Source: a virus
Length of the DNA: 20,725 nucleotides
IMG/VR virus record: IMGVR_UViG_3300027749_000545
Coordinates: 1-20,725 of that record
Reading direction: 5' to 3' (one strand)
Made by a program: the position numbers and the translations under genes. The stretch's first letter is position 1, and the number at the start of each line of letters is the position of its first letter. Positions 14,403-20,725 of this stretch are shown piece by piece. Under the pieces are notes generated by a model. It did no database searches. It was given only the letters and a program-made list of their open reading frames with translations, and was not told where the DNA came from.

Positions 14403-17400
14403 TTAGATTGCTTGTGCAGAGGCCACCTGCCCGGCTGCAATTGCGCCTGTGTTCTTGAGGCGAATTGGTATGTAGATAAATTCCACTGCTTTGGTTGGTT
14501 CAATGGCAATGTCCACCCACAGTTCGTTGGCATCAATTCTGGCTGGTGTGTTGTTGGTATCATCACACAAGACCAAGTAGTCATAGATACCACGTTTGGC
14601 CACCAGGTTTATCATGAGACTGTTCACAGCATTTTTAACTTCGTCACGTGTGATTTGATCATTGGGCTCAAACAAGAACTGCTTGCCAATCTCTTCCAGT
14701 CTGGCACGAATAAACACTACCAGACGTGCCACGTTGATGCGGTCCAGGCTGGTGGTTGCTATCTGTGTTGTTTTGTTGCCAAAGTTGGTGATGCCAACTC
14801 CGGGCACAAATGTGATTGGGTTCACACGGTTGGTGTATAACACATCACGCAGACCTTGATTCACACCCAGAGTGACAAACTCACCTGTCTGACCATTGAT
14901 GTAGCCAATGCGATCAGCGTTGTCAACCACGCCACGACGTGTGCCTGCTGGTGCCAACCATGGATAGGCCACTTCGTCATTGCGAATCATGGTGCGCACC
15001 ATCATGTGGCTTGGCGCTGTGACCACTTGAGATCCTGACAGATCTGTGGTCTGGCAACTGGGCCAAAACACACCTACGTATGGTGAACTGGAGGTCAGTC
15101 CGTCACCTGTTGGATAACCAGCGCCGGCATTGTCGGTTGCCCAACTCACAATATCAGTACTGGTTGCCGGCAATCTCATGGGTGTGTCGCCTACCACAAA
15201 CACTGTGTTGTTGCGCTCGTTGCTGAGTGCCAACATGTTGGGAATCAGTTCTGGGTATGCTGTACATGCTGTCAAGTTGAATTGATTTTGTTCTTCTCTT
15301 ATGGTCACACTGGTGTCAATTCCTGACTTGAGTGCTGCCACAATTAATTCACGTTGCGCAAAACGTCCCATGTTGGGGGCGCCTGAGTTGCGGTTGCCAC
15401 TGGCTGTGACCCAACTGTTGACCTGCAATTCACTCCAGTAACTGGTGTTGGTAGGCACATGGTTAGTACCTGCTTGGATGGCCACATACAGGGTGGTGTT
15501 GTACAACACTTGATCACCCACAGCATAAGCAGTTGCACTGCTATAGGCAGGGTATGCAAATGATGTGGCATTAAAATAGTTGGCCTGGAAACTTTTCACA
15601 TTGAATCCCGAACGACGTGTGTTGAACAACAACATGCCTGTTGGATACAGGGTATAGTCAGGTGCATCAATGTCGAGATAGTTACTGGTCAACAAACTTG
15701 TGATGCTGGGCACAGGATCTGTAATGGGATTTACAGCACCTGTTGAACTCCAACGTGCATCCTCAAACAACACACCATTTTGTGTGGTTTGATCTGTGTT
15801 GTCCAAGGTGATCCACTGATCCACTCCACTGATCACTGACCAACGATTGATCACTGGGTACAGTTCTAGATTTGAGGTGTCGATCCACAAGTCGCCATAG
15901 GCCAAGGCTGAGCCATTGCTTTGTGTGGTAGGTGCTGTGGCACTGATGATAGGCCCTGACGCATTGGTACTGCCCAAAACATAACCTCGAATATCTGTGC
16001 CGCCGTTGAGATAACCTGCCCAACCTGTGCCAGTTTGAATCATGATGTCCACCTGGTTGGTAGCAGAGTAATACCAGTAACGACCTGTGGCAGGATCTTG
16101 TCCGGGTGCCACTGCACTGGCAGTGTAGGTCAATGGAATCCAGTTGCTCAATTGCAGATATGTGTCATTGGCAGCAGTGGTGCTTGAGCCATAATACACT
16201 GTGCGGCATCCAGTGGGACCACCGCTTACTTGTGTGGTAAAGCCTGCGGCTGTGACCGGAGTACCCGACACGTTGCGCAACAGGATAACGCCACCAATGG
16301 CCTGTGTGAACACAATATAACCATTGTTGTCAATGCTGGCACTGACATTGGGCACAGCGGCACGACTCACTGCAGTCACAAAGTCAGTGGGTGTGGTTCC
16401 TGCCAGCGTGACCAACACAGGCGTGGTCAAAGTAGAACTGTTGGCCGTGGAGGTCAAGATATAGAAGGAGTTGCCTGTGATAAATGTAGCAGTGCTTGAA
16501 GTGCCAGTGATCACTGTGGCGCCTGTGGTATTTCTCTCAAACACCTGCAGAGTGTAGGTACCATTAAAAGGATAGTTGCCAGTGGCACCATTGGCTTCGG
16601 GTGCCACATTGTATTGAGTATAGGTTGTGCCCACAGCAATATTCTTGCCGCCGCCTGTGGCGTCCAGATATGCATTGGCATCTGCGTCATTGTCGTATAC
16701 TGTGGCACTTTGTTGAACAAATGCTGCCAGAGCAGTGGAATATTTCTTGACCACCATGGCGGTACCAAGATTCACGCTGTTGGTTTTGTTCCAGACTGAA
16801 CCTGTTGGACGAGGTGAAGGACCACCGTCTAGCCAGTTGGGATTTTGATAACTGTTGCTGGCCAACAAAGAAGGCGCAAAATAGTTTTCGTTGGCTGTGA
16901 TGCCCAGTGTGGTCAACAGGCCGGAGGTGCTGCCACTGCCGATCAAGATCACGCCATTGTTTTGATTGTTGCCACTGACATTGGCATCAGCGTTGGCAAA
17001 CAAACAGAACTTGTTGTCTATCACAGCACTGTATACACCTGTGATGGCTGCTGTGTTGACAGCGGCACTGAGTCCAGCCAAGGTATTGTTGGGACTTGCA
17101 GGAACTGTAACTGTGGTGCCGTTGATAATGATGATGTTGCCAGCAGTCAAATCTGCACTCACGGCATTGTTGCCAGTCACAGTGGGATAACTCAATTTCC
17201 AAGCATTACTGCCCACAAGAACCCAGGTATTGTAAAGACTGCTCAAAGCACTAGCAGTGGTTTGAGACGTGGTGGCTGCACCGTTTTTGTAGTACACAGG
17301 ATTGGCAGTGTTGGTTGTGACCACGGCATAGTCGCCAATGTTGCCATAACTGGCCACAGGAACACCTGAACTGAGATACACTGTGTCGGTGATCACACTG

Positions 17401-17882
17401 GGTACCACATTTGAGAATGTGGCTGTGGTGATATTCCATTCAAAAATACCCCACAAGGTGTCGGCAGTGTCCAGCCAGTAAGCACCATTGTTGGGCGCAC
17501 CTGTGGGTCGAACTAGACTGGCTGTGAGTTGTGTCAGGTCAATATCACAGCGTTGAACGTATGCTCGATTGCTCACACCCAGGGCAGAATAAGCAGCCAG
17601 TAAACCGTACTCATTGAGTTCATAACCATTGATTGGTGTACCAATTGTGGTCTTATAAAAGAATGGGTTGCCAAATGTGGCAGTCAAATCTCTTTGACTG
17701 GAGATCAAATAAGCCCGGTTAGCGTTGGCCTTGAGTGTGCCAGCGGCTACACCTACTCCAGATCCAGAAACTTTGTCCTGCGCTGTGGCAATCAAAAAGT
17801 AAGGTACCGAATTGGTTGCGGCTGGAAGATAATTGCTTTCGTCGACGATGGTGACTTGTACACCTGGGGAAACTAGTGCCAT
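14403..17882 (-). CDS. gp18: Tail sheath protein (T4 gp18-like) with large inserted domains
   Basis: A 1159-residue contractile sheath subunit, against about 659 in T4. The N-terminal sheath region is residues 1-125 (MALVSPGVQVTIVDES, then ISSQRDLTATFG). The C-terminal core runs from about 820 to the end (NMGRFAQRELIVAALK, RNDEVAYPWLAPAG, GVGITNFGNKTT, DRINVARLVVFIR, FEPND, AVEFIYIPIRL). Most of 126-820 is inserted and Thr/Asn/Gly rich, with four GxxW or YW motifs, two similar beta segments near 245-290 and 480-550, and a CBM5/12-like module near 776-818. The insert would face the outside of the sheath and might bind glycans. Start chosen by AAGGAG 6 nt upstream and a late promoter at 17908-17914; the gene ends in a strong terminator. 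Confidence 0.95.
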   Translation of the reverse strand: MALVSPGVQVTIVDESNYLPAATNSVPYFLIATAQDKVSGSGVGVAAGTLKANANRAYLISSQRDLTATFGNPFFYKTTIGTPINGYELNEYGLLAAYSALGVSNRAYVQRCDIDLTQLTASLVRPTGAPNNGAYWLDTADTLWGIFEWNITTATFSNVVPSVITDTVYLSSGVPVASYGNIGDYAVVTTNTANPVYYKNGAATTSQTTASALSSLYNTWVLVGSNAWKLSYPTVTGNNAVSADLTAGNIIIINGTTVTVPASPNNTLAGLSAAVNTAAITGVYSAVIDNKFCLFANADANVSGNNQNNGVILIGSGSTSGLLTTLGITANENYFAPSLLASNSYQNPNWLDGGPSPRPTGSVWNKTNSVNLGTAMVVKKYSTALAAFVQQSATVYDNDADANAYLDATGGGKNIAVGTTYTQYNVAPEANGATGNYPFNGTYTLQVFERNTTGATVITGTSSTATFITGNSFYILTSTANSSTLTTPVLVTLAGTTPTDFVTAVSRAAVPNVSASIDNNGYIVFTQAIGGVILLRNVSGTPVTAAGFTTQVSGGPTGCRTVYYGSSTTAANDTYLQLSNWIPLTYTASAVAPGQDPATGRYWYYSATNQVDIMIQTGTGWAGYLNGGTDIRGYVLGSTNASGPIISATAPTTQSNGSALAYGDLWIDTSNLELYPVINRWSVISGVDQWITLDNTDQTTQNGVLFEDARWSSTGAVNPITDPVPSITSLLTSNYLDIDAPDYTLYPTGMLLFNTRRSGFNVKSFQANYFNATSFAYPAYSSATAYAVGDQVLYNTTLYVAIQAGTNHVPTNTSYWSELQVNSWVTASGNRNSGAPNMGRFAQRELIVAALKSGIDTSVTIREEQNQFNLTACTAYPELIPNMLALSNERNNTVFVVGDTPMRLPATSTDIVSWATDNAGAGYPTGDGLTSSSPYVGVFWPSCQTTDLSGSQVVTAPSHMMVRTMIRNDEVAYPWLAPAGTRRGVVDNADRIGYINGQTGEFVTLGVNQGLRDVLYTNRVNPITFVPGVGITNFGNKTTQIATTSLDRINVARLVVFIRARLEEIGKQFLFEPNDQITRDEVKNAVNSLMINLVAKRGIYDYLVLCDDTNNTPARIDANELWVDIAIEPTKAVEFIYIPIRLKNTGAIAAGQVASAQAI

Positions 17883-17907
17883 TTTGGCTCCTTATAAAAC
17901 TTAAAGA

Positions 17908-17914
17908 TATTTAT
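17908..17914 (-). promoter_or_regulatory. Late promoter core of the tail sheath gene
   Basis: The minus strand reads TTGCGATAAATATC, 25 nt before the sheath ATG, with AAGGAG in the leader. It is nearly identical to the element on the opposite strand at 17968-17975, making a divergent pair. Confidence 0.7.
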
Positions 17915-17967
17915 CGCAATAGACCAAAACTGCTCCAGTTGCGATGCCCTTTCCAAAGGTTCGTTGC

Positions 17968-17975
17968 AATAAATA
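17968..17975 (+). promoter_or_regulatory. Late promoter core of the zinc-ribbon/HNH-like gene
   Basis: The plus strand reads TTGCAATAAATATC, 13 of 14 bases the same as the divergent sheath promoter. Only 4 nt separate the AATAAATA box from the ATG at 17980, so the mRNA would start at or next to the start codon. Confidence 0.5.
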
Positions 17976-17979
17976 TCCA

Positions 17980-18324
17980 ATGAGACCCATATGTCAAGCC
18001 TGTAATCAACGCCCAGTGGCTGTGAACTATCGTCGCGGAGATACAGTATACTATCGCCGAGCCTGCGACAACTGCATACGCCGTGGGCGGCAGGAAAAAG
18101 CACCTGTGGCACGTTGGCAATCGGCCGGTTACAAGAAAAAAACTGCTTGTGATCGTTGTGGGTTTAGATCAAGGTTGGCCAGTCAACTGCTGGTTTACTA
18201 CATGGATGGGCGTATGGACAACACAGAACTAACTAATCTGCGCACAGTTTGTTTGAACTGTGTGGAGGAGGTCAAGCGTCTGGCTGTGCCTTGGCAGCCC
18301 GGAGACCTGCAAGCAGATCATTGA
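17980..18324 (+). CDS. Zinc-ribbon protein with an HNH-like C-terminal half
   Basis: A 114-residue protein from the ATG at 17980 (MRPICQAC); an ATG at 17944 would run through the promoter and is less likely. It has four CxxC pairs: C5/C8, C29/C32, C57/C60 and C91/C94. The last two flank VYYMDGRMDNTELTNLRTVCLNC (about 72-94), which has the layout of an HNH nuclease (normally H-H-x-D-G-x3-N-x4-NL...C-x2-C), but Tyr replaces the first His. A single-domain HNH-type or Endo VII-like nuclease is possible, as is a nonenzymatic zinc protein. I recall this family from other aquatic T4-like phages. It reads against its neighbours and its 3' end overlaps the dNMP kinase gene by 53 nt. Confidence 0.8.
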   Translation: MRPICQACNQRPVAVNYRRGDTVYYRRACDNCIRRGRQEKAPVARWQSAGYKKKTACDRCGFRSRLASQLLVYYMDGRMDNTELTNLRTVCLNCVEEVKRLAVPWQPGDLQADH

Positions 18325-18937
18325 TCTGTGTGAATAGATCGTCCACTGTGGCATTGTTGTCTAGCACAGCGTCAAATTCAGTGCCCACCCAGGCAGTTTC
18401 ACTGGCATGGACGCCAAGACGTTCCAGTTTTTTATGACTCAGAGACCAGGTGGAATTGCCATTGGCACCACGGTTAACGCTGACTGCGGCATCATACCAG
18501 ACGGGTTCAGGACCACGAACAACTCTAATAACTCTCCCGCCTGCATTTTTAATTGCCTTGATTTCGTTAGGAAAACGGCAGTCTGAAATCACAACATCAT
18601 CCTGGCTGTGGCGCAGTTTGTTTTCTAGACTGGCAATCCAGATATCATCGTGAAAGCCGGCTCTGCACACTTCGGTGCCCCAGTACTGTAGGATCCAGCG
18701 TGGGGTCAGCGTGGGCATGTGCAAGCGTTCTGCCCACCACGGGTCCACTTGTTCGCGCCATTCACGTGCTTGTTTAGTGCGCCCTTCTAGCATGGTTCGA
18801 TCCCAACCAAACACCTGTGCCACAGCATCTTTTAGTGTTGCGGCAAATGATTCTCTGCGGAATCCATGAAAGTTAGTGAGATAATCAGCAATGGTGTCTT
18901 TGCCGGACGAAATAAAACCGCATACCCCAATGATCAT
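18272..18937 (-). CDS. gp1: Deoxynucleoside monophosphate kinase (T4 gp1 family)
   Basis: A 221-residue kinase, close to T4 gp1 (241). The P-loop GFISSGKDT is at residues 7-15. Other family features are FAATLKDAVAQVFGWDR (31-47), LEGRTKQAREWREQVD, PRWILQYWGTEVCR and VVISDCRFPNEI (a DxRFxNE motif). The enzyme phosphorylates dNMPs to dNDPs for phage DNA synthesis in the cytoplasm. Its ATG overlaps the dexA stop (ATGA), so the two are coupled and likely expressed early from the promoter at 19465-19493. Confidence 0.92.
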   Translation of the reverse strand: MIIGVCGFISSGKDTIADYLTNFHGFRRESFAATLKDAVAQVFGWDRTMLEGRTKQAREWREQVDPWWAERLHMPTLTPRWILQYWGTEVCRAGFHDDIWIASLENKLRHSQDDVVISDCRFPNEIKAIKNAGGRVIRVVRGPEPVWYDAAVSVNRGANGNSTWSLSHKKLERLGVHASETAWVGTEFDAVLDNNATVDDLFTQINDLLAGLRAAKAQPDA

Positions 18938-19458
18938 TTGAGTTCCTTTACGTTGAGATGTTGAAGTGTGTTTTGCAACATACCAATTTGCCTGCGACAG
19001 TCTTCCAGCGCATGGTGGCTGGTAGGCGGAATAGGCAGTTCAGGCCATAGGCTAAACACAGTACGGCTGTCTCGCACAGAATAATACTGCCACGGAATAG
19101 GCTTCCCATAACTCTTGTAGGCATGTTCAAGAATTGTACAATCAAACGTGGGTCCTTGGCAGTACAAAAATTTACTAGTCCAGATTAGTTTGCCCAAGTC
19201 ATCTAGAGCCTGATCTAACGGAACACGATCATCCTCAGCAAATGCTTCTTCCCTAGCATGTGCTGGTTGGGTCGCCCACCAATTTAAAGTACTGTCATCA
19301 ATGGTTCGATTTTCTTGACTTTCTAATGAAACCCTAGCGTAGTAATATTGGTTATAATACCCAGAACCCAATGGATCAAATGATTGGGCGGCTATAGTCA
19401 AGATAGTGGCAGCAGGTGCTACCCCAATGGTTTCGATGTCGATCATTAGTGAACTCAT
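18934..19458 (-). CDS. dexA: 3'-5' exonuclease, DEDDh type (T4 DexA-like)
   Basis: A 174-residue exonuclease from the ATG at 19458 (MSSLMIDIETIG). The ATG at 19479 lies between the -35 and -10 boxes and cannot be on the transcript. Motif Exo I is IDIET (D7, E9), an internal Asp is present in QGPTFDCTILEHAY, and the C-terminal HHALEDC supplies the H-x4-D pair. T4 DexA (227 residues) degrades DNA 3' to 5' and is thought to help turn over host DNA, which fits coupling with a nucleotide kinase. The length is short for DexA but all catalytic residues are there. Confidence 0.88.
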   Translation of the reverse strand: MSSLMIDIETIGVAPAATILTIAAQSFDPLGSGYYNQYYYARVSLESQENRTIDDSTLNWWATQPAHAREEAFAEDDRVPLDQALDDLGKLIWTSKFLYCQGPTFDCTILEHAYKSYGKPIPWQYYSVRDSRTVFSLWPELPIPPTSHHALEDCRRQIGMLQNTLQHLNVKELK

Positions 19459-19464
19459 GTCAAC

Positions 19465-19493
19465 ATTATACGTTAACATCTAAAAAATATCAA
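19465..19493 (-). promoter_or_regulatory. Sigma70-type promoter of dexA-gp1
   Basis: On the minus strand TTGATA (19488-19493), a 17-nt spacer and TATAAT (19465-19470). This is one mismatch from the -35 consensus, with a perfect -10 and ideal spacing. It is unlike the ATAAATA late boxes and marks the pair as early genes read by unmodified host polymerase. Six nt separate the -10 from the ATG at 19458, so transcription should start at or next to the start codon. Confidence 0.8.
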
Positions 19494-19570
19494 CTGTTAT
19501 GGTAAATAAAGGTGCCGATCGCGATACTGGACATATCCACCGGCTCTAACAGTTTATAGGAACTATCAGC

Positions 19571-20182
19571 ATGAATACTTATCCACTTAGATTTTATGTT
19601 TACGCATATCTGCGTAAATCAGATTTAACCCCGTACTATATTGGAAAAGGCACAGGAAGTAGAGCCTGGGCCAAACAGCACAATGTCAAAATTCCTACTG
19701 GTGCTAATAGAATTGTAATTGTAGAATCCAATCTTACCAACATCGGCGCTCTTGCAATTGAGCGACAATTGATAAGATGGTATGGTCGCAAAGATTTAGG
19801 AACAGGAATACTTCGAAATTTAACCGACGGTGGAGACGGCACGTTTAATCTTGCTCCGTCGGAAAAAAGAAAATTGGCTTGTATTAAATCTAATCAAGAA
19901 AGAATTTGGAGTACTATATCTAAAGATAAACTTAGAAAAGCCAATCTTGGGAAAACCTATTCTGCATCAACTAATTCTAAAAAAGGTACCACTAAGGATC
20001 GGCATTGGGTGCATAATACGCAAAAATCGATTCGCGTTACCTCCAATGATCTTGAAAAGTTTTTAATGGAGGGATGGTCCAGAGGTAGGCCAAAATATCA
20101 ATGTTCACATTGTGAGACATTTTTTGATCTCATGAATTACAAAAAATATCACGGCGACAAATGTAAACAAAAAATCAATTAG
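19571..20182 (+). CDS. GIY-YIG homing endonuclease with a C-terminal zinc finger
   Basis: A 203-residue protein. The GIY-YIG domain is at about 7-90: VYAYL (10-14) stands for the GIY part, YYIGKGTG (22-29) for YIG, then R31, catalytic E64 in AIERQLI and N83 in [11 protein letters not shown] middle region has NLGKTYS and a WVHN...GWSRGR module (about 145-173) seen in other phage homing endonucleases as a DNA-binding helix unit. The last 26 residues hold a CCHC zinc finger (C178, C181, H194, C198). The gene is visibly more AT rich and richer in Lys codons than its neighbours, and reads against them, which suggests a mobile insertion. AGGA lies about 10 nt before the ATG. Its stop overlaps the stop of the convergent gene. 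Confidence 0.92.
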   Translation: MNTYPLRFYVYAYLRKSDLTPYYIGKGTGSRAWAKQHNVKIPTGANRIVIVESNLTNIGALAIERQLIRWYGRKDLGTGILRNLTDGGDGTFNLAPSEKRKLACIKSNQERIWSTISKDKLRKANLGKTYSASTNSKKGTTKDRHWVHNTQKSIRVTSNDLEKFLMEGWSRGRPKYQCSHCETFFDLMNYKKYHGDKCKQKIN

Positions 20183-20725
20183 CCAATTACAAAGGTAAGT
20201 GGCTGTGATCCATCCACATACATGACCAGTTCTTGGATCTTGGCATCCATTTGGGTCTGTGCTTCGGCCTTCATGGCTGTGCCGTTTAGGCTAGTGCCGC
20301 TCTGTGGACCAGCGATTGTGGCAAATTTCTCACGTGCTTCACCAATGATCATCTTGCAGGCCGCAACCATGTAGTCACGGATCCACTGTTGGATTTGGTA
20401 ATCACTCAGCAATTGGATTTCAGGTTTGAGATTGTAGGTCCACAGCAACACCACTTCGCCACCACCGGGGGGACTGCGGATCAGTTGCAGTTTCTTGGTC
20501 ACTGTGTTGTAGGTGTAGTTTAGGTAGCCACCAAACATACGTGCGGCCAGTTCAACATACTGTGAGTAGAAGTCATAAGTGGCCAAACCACCTGCTTGAT
20601 TGAAGTTGATCAAGTACACATTCATTTGTGCTTGACTGAACGGATCAAAGTTTGATCCAAACGGTCCTGTGGCAATACCAAAGGTGCGTCTAAAGATCTG
20701 ACGCACACTCTGCACTTCTTGCGGT
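20179..20725 (-). CDS. Virion structural protein of T4-like aquatic phages (5' end cut by the window)
   Basis: At least 182 residues are visible; the frame is still open at the right edge, so the true start lies outside. Recognisable stretches are [102 protein letters not shown] and the [12 protein letters not shown] end. I recall this family from T4-like cyanophages as a structural protein near neck and tail genes, but cannot assign a T4 gp number. GTG at 20715 could be read as a start, but similarity seems to continue upstream. Confidence 0.8.
   Translation of the reverse strand, partial: PQEVQSVRQIFRRTFGIATGPFGSNFDPFSQAQMNVYLINFNQAGGLATYDFYSQYVELAARMFGGYLNYTYNTVTKKLQLIRSPPGGGEVVLLWTYNLKPEIQLLSDYQIQQWIRDYMVAACKMIIGEAREKFATIAGPQSGTSLNGTAMKAEAQTQMDAKIQELVMYVDGSQPLTFVIG

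Noticed and set aside
14391-14406. Inverted repeat CTAACG/CGTTAG at the sheath stop codon as a terminator
   Set aside because: No T run follows it and the stem is short; the strong hairpin at 14355-14385 immediately downstream is the likely terminator.
16845-17369. A 174-codon plus-strand frame inside the tail sheath gene
   Set aside because: Antisense of the Thr/Val/Asn-rich insertion; the Cys/Gly-rich product has no family pattern.
19497-19515. TAAATAAA on the plus strand as a late promoter for the homing endonuclease
   Set aside because: The core differs from the ATAAATA boxes seen before other genes and lies more than 55 nt from the ATG, so the support is too weak.

Overview
The window looks like part of the genome of a T4-like contractile-tailed phage (myovirus), probably from an aquatic bacterium and probably known only from metagenomic sequence. 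Recognisable T4 homologues are the large terminase (gp17), small terminase (gp16), head completion nuclease (gp4), tail sheath (gp18), tail tube (gp19), dNMP kinase (gp1) and a DexA-type exonuclease. The core motif ATAAATA of T4-type late promoters precedes several structural genes. I see no tRNA, rRNA, CRISPR array, insertion sequence or integrase. The host cannot be named from the sequence.

Almost everything is on the minus strand and reads right to left. From the right edge: a truncated virion protein gene (20179-20725); a plus-strand GIY-YIG homing endonuclease (19571-20182); an early-type pair, dexA and dNMP kinase (18272-19458), behind a near-consensus sigma70 promoter; a plus-strand zinc-ribbon/HNH-like gene (17980-18324); a late block with sheath, tube, tube-like protein, a conserved small protein, gp4 and gp16 (11203-17882); a long cassette of probable internal head proteins (5167-11182); a secreted-type NUC endonuclease (4306-5127); the large terminase (2664-4235); and a large glycine-zipper protein (125-2650) followed by a terminator.

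The most interesting part is 5167-11182. Five proteins begin with a 9-10 residue tag, MKT-x3-YLAE or MRAREF(V/I)xE, and a sixth carries a longer related start. These resemble the capsid-targeting sequence of the T4 internal proteins (IPI-III, Alt), which the prohead protease gp21 cuts after an (I/L)-x-E site. This suggests a set of proteins packaged in the head, and perhaps delivered to the host with the DNA. Three are tandem paralogues that also share a C-terminal RGFxGYPR-like signature, and their junctions carry an identical 25-bp repeat. The cassette separates gp16 from gp17.

Other notable points are a carbohydrate-binding-like module and repeated domains inside a greatly enlarged tail sheath, a phage-encoded nuclease with a Sec signal peptide under a probable late promoter, late promoters that sit on the stop codons of upstream genes, and three genes whose promoters are so close to the ATG that the mRNAs may be leaderless.
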